This document shows positions 1 through 5,787 of a DNA stretch of 16,118 nucleotides, piece after piece. A program made the position numbers and the translations under genes. This stretch comes from an uncultured Bacilli bacterium. GTDB taxonomy: Bacteria > Bacillota_I > Bacilli_A > RF39 > UBA660. The DNA is taken from NCBI GenBank assembly GCA_944363865.1, contig CALVVN010000048.1, positions 1 to 16,118 of the forward strand. Direction: 5' to 3'. The notes below the pieces were generated by a model. That model saw only the letters and a program-made list of their open reading frames with translations. It made no database searches and was not told the origin of the DNA. The first letter of the stretch is position 1. Every line of letters starts with the position of its first letter.

Positions 1-7
1 ACAAGAG

Positions 8-535
8 ATGAAAAGTAAAGCAAATGACATCATGTTCATATATGATCATTACGATGAGCTTATGGAAGAGGCACATAGAGTAATTGACTTAGTTAACGAT
101 TACCTCGGTAAAGAAAAAGAACAGGTAAAAAAACCAGATTTTATTATAAAAGATAAAGCAATACTCGTTGTAGATGATTCAGACATGATAAGCAGATTTA
201 TAAAAAAAGTATTTAATAACGATTATGAAGTCTACACAGCAAGTGATGGAGCAGAGGCAATAAAATTTTTAGAAGAAAATAAAGATAACACAAAATTAAA
301 AGCAGCACTAATAGATTTAAATATGCCAAACGTAAATGGTTTTGAATTATTAGATTATTTTATTAAAAATCAATTATTTATAAAAATTCCAGTTTCTATA
401 ATAACTGGAGTTGATGACAAAGAAACAATTGAAAAAGCATTTCAATATGGAATAGTGGATTTATTAACTAAACCATTTAACGAAAGAGATATAAAAAGAA
501 TTGTAGAAAAAACAATTAATTATAATGTAAATTAA
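8..535 (+). CDS. Response regulator receiver-domain protein (start possibly upstream of the window)
   Basis: This is a single CheY-like receiver domain after an N-terminal stretch of about 45 residues. The acidic pocket is D56-D57 (motif ILVVDDSD), the predicted phospho-acceptor is D103 (ALIDLNMP), the conserved Thr is T133 (IITG) and the conserved Lys is K155 (LTKPF). No DNA-binding or enzymatic output domain follows the receiver, so it either works by protein contact, like CheY or Spo0F, or is the C-terminal receiver of a longer protein. The frame stays open through the two codons left of the ATG (CAA GAG) to the window edge, and only 7 nt precede the ATG. The real start may therefore lie outside, and residues 1-45 may be the tail of another domain. 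No histidine kinase is visible. Receiver identity is secure; its pathway is unknown. Confidence 0.88.
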   Translation: MKSKANDIMFIYDHYDELMEEAHRVIDLVNDYLGKEKEQVKKPDFIIKDKAILVVDDSDMISRFIKKVFNNDYEVYTASDGAEAIKFLEENKDNTKLKAALIDLNMPNVNGFELLDYFIKNQLFIKIPVSIITGVDDKETIEKAFQYGIVDLLTKPFNERDIKRIVEKTINYNVN

Positions 536-556
536 TTATAGTATTATATAATTATA

Positions 557-586
557 TTGACTAAGTAAAAAAAATAGTGGTATAAT
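557..586 (+). promoter_or_regulatory. Sigma-A promoter with extended -10 for the first prepilin gene
   Basis: The -35 is TTGACT (557-562), the spacer is 18 nt, and the -10 is a perfect TATAAT (581-586) preceded by TGG (578-580), a TGn extended -10. It lies 39 nt upstream of the ATG at 625 and is the best-matching promoter in the window. Confidence 0.8.
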
Positions 587-624
587 CTATGTAGATAAAA
601 AATAAGAAAGGATGGAAAATTTAT

Positions 625-1059
625 ATGAAGAAAAATAATAAGAAAGGATTTACTTTAGTAGTATTAATTGCAGTAATTGCAATATTATCAATATTACTTG
701 TAATGGCATTGCCACAAGTACTAGAATTATTTAATGATTCAAGAGAAAGTGCTTTTATTACCCAAGTTCAATCTATTTATAGAGCAGCGGAAGAGCAATA
801 TGTATCTGATCAATTAGTACCTAATAATGAAAAATTAGCAACTTCATATTGTAAAGATGAAGCAAATTCTAGTACAGATGATGACTTAAATATAAGTAAT
901 GATGATGTTCTATATGACATTGAATTTAATAGCGAAGGTCAGATAACACTAATTAAAGTTAGTGATGGTAAATATTCTTACACTAGCACATCAAGTCCAG
1001 TAAAAATAGGTGATATTAAAGAAGCTGATGATACTCATTCAGCTGTAACTTGTGACTAA
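625..1059 (+). CDS. Type IV prepilin-like protein lacking Glu5
   Basis: The protein has 144 residues with a class III (prepilin peptidase) signal: a short basic leader ending KKG (residues 6-8), then mature F9-T-L-V-V and a hydrophobic helix to about residue 29. The helix runs into an amphipathic segment (31-60) and a small polar C-terminal domain. Cys76 and Cys143, the latter next to the C-terminus, could form the disulfide loop common in pilins. Family knowledge: prepilin peptidase cuts after the Gly, and the helix packs in a pilus or pseudopilus core. The odd point is mature position 5, nearly always Glu, which here is Val (codon GTA; GAA would be one base away). The SD AAAGGATGG (607-615) precedes the ATG by 9 nt. 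The gene has its own promoter and terminator. It is probably a pilus subunit, but major or minor cannot be decided. Confidence 0.82.
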   Translation: MKKNNKKGFTLVVLIAVIAILSILLVMALPQVLELFNDSRESAFITQVQSIYRAAEEQYVSDQLVPNNEKLATSYCKDEANSSTDDDLNISNDDVLYDIEFNSEGQITLIKVSDGKYSYTSTSSPVKIGDIKEADDTHSAVTCD

Positions 1060-1061
1060 CT

Positions 1062-1084
1062 AAAACCAATTTATTGGTTTTTTT
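1062..1084 (+). terminator. Rho-independent terminator of the first prepilin gene
   Basis: A perfect 8-bp stem, AAAACCAA (1062-1069) with TTGGTTTT (1074-1081), has a TTTA loop and continues into a T-run to 1084. It starts 3 nt after the prepilin stop codon. Confidence 0.75.
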
Positions 1085-1092
1085 ATTGAAAT

Positions 1093-1120
1093 AAAAAATG
1101 CATTTGTAAATGCATTTTTT
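1093..1120 (-). terminator. Palindromic terminator at the end of the pilus ATPase gene
   Basis: A perfect 13-bp stem (1093-1105 with 1108-1120) has core ATGCATTT, a 2-nt loop, and A6/T6 ends, so it can serve either strand. For the minus-strand ATPase gene the stem begins within the TAA stop codon (1119-1121). It also backs up the convergent prepilin terminator. Confidence 0.72.
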
Positions 1121-2456
1121 AAAAATCTATTGTTTCCACATTTTCAGAAGTAATATCATTTGAGATATTACTTTGTTTATTTTGCTGTTGAACTCTGTGC
1201 TGCATATTAGCAATATTCAAACTTTGTCTCAAATTATCATCTTCATAATTAGTTAAATCATTTTCCAAATCAATTATCTTTAGTATTTCTTCAAAAGTAG
1301 TTTCTCCCTCAATAACTTTATTAAGACCATCTTGAAGTAAAGTAATAACTTCGCCCGTATAAACAAGTTCTCTTAAAGTTTTCTTAGGAGCATCATTAGT
1401 TATAGCATCTCTAATTTGATCATTAATTATTAATACTTCAAGTATTGCAAGTCGTCCTCTATATCCATGAGAACAACGAAGACACCCTTCTTTATTTGCC
1501 TCATACATTTCATTTACTTCTTTATCTAAAACAGCTCTAAAAACATTTTTCTCATATTCAGTAGTAGGCCTTTTCTTTCTACATTCAGTACATACTTGTC
1601 TAGCTAGTCTTTGTGAAATAATACCAGCCAAACTACTACCTAGCAAATATCTTTCAACATCCATATCAGTAAGGCGTTCAATAGTATTAAGAGAATTATT
1701 AGTGTGAAGAGTAGATAAAACCAAATGACCAGTAATACTAGCTCTTACAGCTATTCGTGCTGTTTCATCATCACGAATCTCACCAATCATAATAATATTA
1801 GGGTCTTGTCTCAAGATACTTCTTAAAACAGTTGCAAAAGTCAAACCAATCTCTTGATTAACTTGAACTTGACTAATACCAGCGATGTCCATTTCTATTG
1901 GGTCTTCAACGGTTATAATATTTACATCCTCAGTATTTAATTTTTGTAAAATTGAATAAACTGTAGTACTTTTACCAGTACCAGTAGCACCAGTAACTAA
2001 GATAATTCCATTAGGAACTTTAATAAGTTTGCCGATTTTTTCAAGACTTTCTTTACTAAAACCTAGATTTTCAAGACCTTCTAAACTCTTAGAATAATCC
2101 AAAATACGAATAACAATTTTCTCAGCATTATTAGTAGGCAAACTAGAAACACGAAGATCCAAAAGCCTATCGCCAATTTTTCTTTTAATCGCACCATCTT
2201 GTGGTAATCTAGTTTCCATTATATTCATACCAGCAATCATCTTAATACGACTAATCATATTTCTTTTGTATTTCCCTGGTATGATACCATAATCTGAAAG
2301 GATACCATCAATTCTGAGCCTCAATTTTAAATCATCCTTAGATGGATCAAAGTGAATATCACTAGCCCCTTTATTCACAGCATCTATAATAATTTCGTTT
2401 GCAATTTCAACAATAGGCATTTTTTCAAAGTCAAATTCCTTCACTCTTGCACCCAC
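1119..2456 (-). CDS. PilB/GspE/ComGA-type pilus assembly ATPase
   Basis: This is a 445-residue secretion or pilus-extension ATPase. Visible motifs, in order, are the N2-domain stretch ASDIHFDPS (31-39), Walker A GATGTGKST (156-164), Asp box ITVEDPIE (181-188), Walker B IIMIGEIRD (221-229) and His box GHLVLSTLHTN (243-253). A tetracysteine zinc module follows: C289/C292 and C325/C328. Residues beyond about 410 are a low-complexity Asn/Gln-rich tail. Classic PilB/GspE proteins carry an extra N-terminal N1 domain; here only N2 plus the ATPase core is present. In the family, the hexamer powers pilin polymerisation at the inner face of the membrane. The listed start is GTG at 2456; GTG at 2444 is a credible alternative because AAGTGGGTG lies 5 nt upstream of it. 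Prepilin-like genes sit on both sides, but no GspF/PilC or prepilin peptidase gene is in the window. Confidence 0.92.
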   Translation of the reverse strand: MGARVKEFDFEKMPIVEIANEIIIDAVNKGASDIHFDPSKDDLKLRLRIDGILSDYGIIPGKYKRNMISRIKMIAGMNIMETRLPQDGAIKRKIGDRLLDLRVSSLPTNNAEKIVIRILDYSKSLEGLENLGFSKESLEKIGKLIKVPNGIILVTGATGTGKSTTVYSILQKLNTEDVNIITVEDPIEMDIAGISQVQVNQEIGLTFATVLRSILRQDPNIIMIGEIRDDETARIAVRASITGHLVLSTLHTNNSLNTIERLTDMDVERYLLGSSLAGIISQRLARQVCTECRKKRPTTEYEKNVFRAVLDKEVNEMYEANKEGCLRCSHGYRGRLAILEVLIINDQIRDAITNDAPKKTLRELVYTGEVITLLQDGLNKVIEGETTFEEILKIIDLENDLTNYEDDNLRQSLNIANMQHRVQQQNKQSNISNDITSENVETIDF

Positions 2457-2473
2457 TTTCTATTCTACAAATA

Positions 2474-2503
2474 ATTATACCATTAAAAATATAAAACTTA
2501 CAA
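2474..2503 (-). promoter_or_regulatory. Sigma-A promoter for the pilus ATPase gene
   Basis: On the minus strand, TTGTAA (2498-2503) is followed by an 18-nt spacer and TATAAT (2474-2479), with a TGG extension just upstream of the -10. The predicted transcript start, near 2467, leaves a short leader. Confidence 0.7.
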
Positions 2504-2531
2504 TAGAAATAATGTTTTTTTTTCTATCATA

Positions 2532-2540
2532 TGGTATAAT
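2532..2540 (+). promoter_or_regulatory. Extended -10 promoter for the prepilin-proS unit
   Basis: TGGTATAAT is a perfect extended -10 lying 21 nt before the ATG at 2562. The region where a -35 would sit (about 2511-2517) is T-rich and matches poorly, so recognition would rest on the extended -10. With the minus-strand promoter it forms a divergent pair; the two -10 regions are an 11-bp inverted repeat (2473-2483 and 2531-2541). Confidence 0.6.
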
Positions 2541-2561
2541 TCTAACATAAGTTGGTGAAAT

Positions 2562-2924
2562 ATGAAAAAAGGGTTTACAATAATAGAAGTAGTTGCTAGC
2601 ATAGCATTAGTATTAATGTTAATTGGTATAGTAACGTTAAGTGTAATAAGCATTAGCGATAGGAGTAAAAAACAAATATATGAAGAAAAAATTGATTTAG
2701 CATTATTAAAAGCCAAAGAATACGGAAACGATAATTTAGATAGTTTATCCTCGACTTGTAAAAATATTACAGTTGGAGACTTAATTAATATGAAATATTT
2801 AACTGAAGAAGAAAATGGACAAATATATGACCCGAGAACTAACGAAAGCATGAACGATATTTGGATATGCGTAACATATGAAAACAATGAAATAAAAACA
2901 TATTTAAGAGATGAGGTACAATAA
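2562..2924 (+). CDS. Type IV prepilin / pseudopilin-like protein
   Basis: The protein has 120 residues and a class III signal peptide: MKKG, then mature F5-T-I-I-E-V with Glu at mature position 5, and a hydrophobic helix to about residue 31. The soluble part includes VGDLINMKYL (71-80), a pattern often seen in Gram-positive pseudopilins, and two cysteines (C66, C103). Known role of the family: cleavage after the Gly by prepilin peptidase and assembly into a pilus or competence pseudopilus. The SD GGTGA (2554-2558) is 3 nt from the ATG. The stop codon (2922-2924) directly abuts the ATG of the prolyl-tRNA synthetase gene, so the two are almost certainly co-transcribed and translationally coupled. 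It is divergent from the pilus ATPase. Confidence 0.85.
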   Translation: MKKGFTIIEVVASIALVLMLIGIVTLSVISISDRSKKQIYEEKIDLALLKAKEYGNDNLDSLSSTCKNITVGDLINMKYLTEEENGQIYDPRTNESMNDIWICVTYENNEIKTYLRDEVQ

Positions 2925-4349
2925 ATGAAAAATGAAAAAATAACAAGTAGAAGCGATGACTTTGCAAAATGGTACACTGATGTTGTAAATGCTGCCAAAC
3001 TAGCGAGTTACACAAGTGTTAAAGGTTGTATTGCAATATTACCAAATGGTTATGCAATTTGGGAAAAAATGCAAAACGAATTAGATAAAAAGTTTAAAGA
3101 ACTAGGGCACGTTAACGTACAAATGCCTTTATTAATTCCAGAAAGCCTATTAAATAAAGAAAAAGAATTAGTTGAAGGTTTTGCACCTGAAGTAGCTTGG
3201 GTAACCATGGGTGGCAGCAAAGAACTAGATGAAAGACTATGTATAAGACCTACAAGCGAAACAGTATTTTGTGATTTTTATAAAAGTCACATAAAATCAT
3301 ATAAAGATTTACCAATGCTATATAACCAATGGTGTAATGTTCTTAGATGGGAAAAAGAGACAAGACCATTTTTAAGAAGTAGAGAGTTTTTATGGCAAGA
3401 AGGACATACTATTCATAGTACAAAAGAAGAAGCAGAACGTGAGACAAAACAAATGATAGAAGTTTATAAATGGTTTCATCACGACATATTAGCAATACCT
3501 AGCATAATAGGACTAAAAACAGAAAAAGAAAAATTTGCTGGAGCAGAATATACATATACAAATGAAGCATTGATGTTTAATGGAGTAAGTTTACAATGCG
3601 GTACTTCACATTATTTTGGACAAAAGTTTTCTAAAAGCTATGATATAAAGTTTACTAATCAAAATAACAAAGAGGAATATGCATATCAAACATCTTGGGG
3701 AACGACAACAAGAATGATAGGCGCGGTAATAATGGTTCATGGAGATGACAAAGGATTAGTTTTACCACCTAAAGTCGCACCTAAACAAGTTATAATAATA
3801 CCTATAGGTAACGACGAAGAAGTAATTAACTTATCAAAACAAATAAATCAAAAACTAAATGAAAATAGCGTTACATCATCAATTGATTTGAGCGAAAAAA
3901 GTCCTGGATTTAAATTTGCAGAAGCCGAAGTTAATGGAATACCAATTAGAATTGAAATAGGAAAAAGAGACTTAGAAAACAATAATATAACATTTGTAAG
4001 AAGAGATACAAGCGAAAAAATAATAAAGAATAAAGACATAGATATAGTAAAGTTTACTAAAGATTTATTAGAGACAATTCAAAGAGATATGTATAGTCGC
4101 GCTTTAGAAAGAAGAAATGCATTAACATTTGAAGCACATAATCTAGATGAGGTAAAAGAAATAATGAACAAAACTCCAGGATTTATAAAAGCATGTTGGT
4201 GTGGAGATGAAGAATGCGAACTAAAAATGAAAGAAATAAAAGGCTTAAAATCTAGATGTATACTTGAAAATGAAAAACTTATAGATGACAAATGTGTGGT
4301 ATGCGGAAAAGAATCAAAAGAATTAATAGTATGGGGAATACAATATTAG
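2925..4349 (+). CDS. proS: Prolyl-tRNA synthetase, archaeal/eukaryotic (ProS type 3) form
   Basis: This class II synthetase charges tRNA-Pro in the cytoplasm. Visible signatures are RPTSE (108-112), motif 2 around RWEKETRPFLRSREFLWQEG (141-160), and the Pro-binding/motif 3 region TSWGTTTRMIG then GDDKGLVLPP (256-282). An anticodon-binding domain starts near 287. The C-terminal domain has six cysteines (C424, C426, C431, C445, C457, C460) suited to zinc, and the protein ends in Tyr474. This is the architecture of the shorter archaeal/eukaryotic-type ProRS: it lacks the large editing insertion that bacterial-type ProRS carries between motifs 2 and 3. About 474 residues is normal for the type. 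Its ATG immediately follows the prepilin stop codon; the SD-like GAGGT (2913-2917) lies inside the prepilin gene. No T-box or separate promoter is visible ahead of it. Confidence 0.96.
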   Translation: MKNEKITSRSDDFAKWYTDVVNAAKLASYTSVKGCIAILPNGYAIWEKMQNELDKKFKELGHVNVQMPLLIPESLLNKEKELVEGFAPEVAWVTMGGSKELDERLCIRPTSETVFCDFYKSHIKSYKDLPMLYNQWCNVLRWEKETRPFLRSREFLWQEGHTIHSTKEEAERETKQMIEVYKWFHHDILAIPSIIGLKTEKEKFAGAEYTYTNEALMFNGVSLQCGTSHYFGQKFSKSYDIKFTNQNNKEEYAYQTSWGTTTRMIGAVIMVHGDDKGLVLPPKVAPKQVIIIPIGNDEEVINLSKQINQKLNENSVTSSIDLSEKSPGFKFAEAEVNGIPIRIEIGKRDLENNNITFVRRDTSEKIIKNKDIDIVKFTKDLLETIQRDMYSRALERRNALTFEAHNLDEVKEIMNKTPGFIKACWCGDEECELKMKEIKGLKSRCILENEKLIDDKCVVCGKESKELIVWGIQY

Positions 4350-4350
4350 A

Positions 4351-4373
4351 AGTGTCAAGTGATTGACATTTTT
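4351..4373 (+). terminator. Probable terminator after proS
   Basis: An 8-bp stem with one G-U pair, AGTGTCAA (4351-4358) with TTGACATT (4363-4370), has a GTGA loop and a five-T run (4369-4373). It begins 2 nt after the stop codon. The stem is short and AT-rich, so efficiency is uncertain. Confidence 0.55.
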
Positions 4374-4398
4374 AGTTTTTATCAATAGATAAAAGGAA

Positions 4399-4404
4399 TA
4401 TAAT
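4399..4404 (+). promoter_or_regulatory. Possible -10 element ahead of murC
   Basis: A perfect TATAAT lies 18 nt before the murC ATG. The -35 position (TTTTTA, 4376-4381) is weak and there is no TGn extension. The predicted transcript start would fall at the SD itself (GAGGAG, 4411-4416), which makes this call tentative. Confidence 0.35.
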
Positions 4405-4422
4405 TAATAAGAGGAGAGAAAA

Positions 4423-5730
4423 ATGTATCATTTTATAGGAATAAAAGGTTCTGGTATGAGTTCACTAGCGCAGATAATGGATTCATTAGGAATGGAAGTA
4501 CAAGGAAGCGATGTTAGTAAACACTTTTTTACAGAGCAAGGTTTAATAGAGCATGGAATAAAAATATATGAATTTAATCCAGAAAATATAAAAGAAGGAT
4601 TGGTAGTAGTCCAAGGCAATGCGTTTAACGAAAACAATAACGAAGAAGTAAAAAGAGCCAAAGAATTAAATCTTAAAATATTATCATATCAAGATATGGT
4701 AGGCGAAATAAGTGAAATGTTTAATACAATATGTATAGCAGGATGTCACGGAAAAACTACAACAACAGCAATGCTAAGTCACGTATTAAATAATATAACT
4801 GGATGTAACTACTTAATCGGAGATGGGACTGGATATGCAAATAAAAATAACAAATATTTTGCACTTGAAAGTTGCGAATACAAAAGACACTTTTTATCTT
4901 ACAAACCATCTTATAGCATAATAACAAACATTGAATTAGATCATGTTGATTATTATAAAGACATATATGATGTAGTAGATGCATATCAAAGTTTTATAAA
5001 TAACACATCAAAATGTGCAATTGTATGTGGCGATGATGAAAACACAAGAAAACTAAAATTTGATAAAAAAATAATATATTATGGTTTATCCGAAGAAAAT
5101 AATGTCGTAGCTAAAAACATCAATTATAGTAAAGATGGCACAAGTTTTGATGTTTATATAGATAACAAATACATAAATAACTTTAATTTAAAACTATATG
5201 GAAAACATATGTTATTAAACAGTTTAGCAGTAATTACTTTATGTTATTTAGAAAACTTAGACTTAGAAAAAGTAAAAGAAAATCTAATAACATTTAAAGG
5301 CGCTAAACGTAGATTCACAGAAACAAAAGTAAAAGATAACATCATAGTAGACGATTACGCACACCATCCAACAGAAGTTTTAGCAACTATAAATTCAGCT
5401 AGACAAAAATACCCTAATAAAAGTATAGTAGCTGTATTTGAACCGCATACTTTTACTAGAACAATAAGGTTTCATAAAGAACTAATAAAAGTATTAAAAA
5501 AATGTGATAAAGTTTACGTAATGGATATATATGGTGCTAGAGAAAAACAAGAAAACTATCCTAATGTAACTTATAAAATTATTGCAGATGAAATAGAAGG
5601 TGCACAAACTATAAATAGAGATGAAGCATTTAAATTAAAAGATATAAATAATTCAGTAATTTTATTTATGTCACCTAATGACTTAAGTAAACTTGAAAAT
5701 GATTATATTAAATTAAAACAAGAACAATGA
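4423..5730 (+). CDS. murC: UDP-N-acetylmuramate--L-alanine ligase
   Basis: MurC adds L-Ala to UDP-MurNAc with ATP, the first amino-acid step of the peptidoglycan stem peptide, in the cytoplasm. The 435-residue protein shows the Rossmann start FIGIKGSGMSSLAQ (4-17), the P-loop GCHGKTTTT (107-115), ELDHVDYY (171-178), GAKRRFT (293-299), the MurC-type DDYAHHPTE (310-318) and EPHTFTR (340-346). The P-loop has Cys where Thr is usual (GTHGKT); this is outside the essential GKT and probably tolerated. Length fits the family. The SD GAGGAG (4411-4416) is 6 nt from the ATG. The stop is TGA immediately followed by an in-frame TAA. Its presence shows that the organism makes peptidoglycan. Confidence 0.96.
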   Translation: MYHFIGIKGSGMSSLAQIMDSLGMEVQGSDVSKHFFTEQGLIEHGIKIYEFNPENIKEGLVVVQGNAFNENNNEEVKRAKELNLKILSYQDMVGEISEMFNTICIAGCHGKTTTTAMLSHVLNNITGCNYLIGDGTGYANKNNKYFALESCEYKRHFLSYKPSYSIITNIELDHVDYYKDIYDVVDAYQSFINNTSKCAIVCGDDENTRKLKFDKKIIYYGLSEENNVVAKNINYSKDGTSFDVYIDNKYINNFNLKLYGKHMLLNSLAVITLCYLENLDLEKVKENLITFKGAKRRFTETKVKDNIIVDDYAHHPTEVLATINSARQKYPNKSIVAVFEPHTFTRTIRFHKELIKVLKKCDKVYVMDIYGAREKQENYPNVTYKIIADEIEGAQTINRDEAFKLKDINNSVILFMSPNDLSKLENDYIKLKQEQ

Positions 5731-5737
5731 TAAAATT

Positions 5738-5762
5738 ACAAAGTTTTTTACTTTGTTTTTTT
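5738..5762 (+). terminator. Rho-independent terminator of murC
   Basis: ACAAAG (5738-5743) pairs with CTTTGT (5751-5756) across a 7-nt loop and is followed by a seven-T run (5756-5762). It lies 8 nt after the murC stop codon. Confidence 0.65.
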
Positions 5763-5780
5763 ATTATCAAGTGTTAAAAT
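5753..5780 (+). promoter_or_regulatory. Promoter placed for a leaderless recD2 mRNA
   Basis: TTGTTT (5753-5758), a 16-nt spacer and TAAAAT (5775-5780) with TGT just before it (5772-5774) give a TGn extended -10. The -10 ends 7 nt before the recD2 ATG, so transcription would begin at or next to the start codon. The -35 is embedded in the murC terminator. Confidence 0.5.
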
Positions 5781-5787
5781 AATAAAC

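Noticed and set aside
536..560. ATTAATTATA repeats after the receiver gene as a terminator or regulatory repeat
   Set aside because: The repeat is direct, short and pure A/T; it forms no stem with a T-run and is likely compositional.
2498..2998. Minus-strand 166-codon open frame
   Set aside because: It is antisense to the prepilin and proS start, and covers the divergent promoters; the peptide is hydrophobic as expected for the complement of Lys/Glu-rich genes.
4363..4404. TTGACA (4363) with TATAAT (4399) as a murC promoter
   Set aside because: The spacing is 30 nt, far too long; the TTGACA is the 3' arm of the proS terminator.
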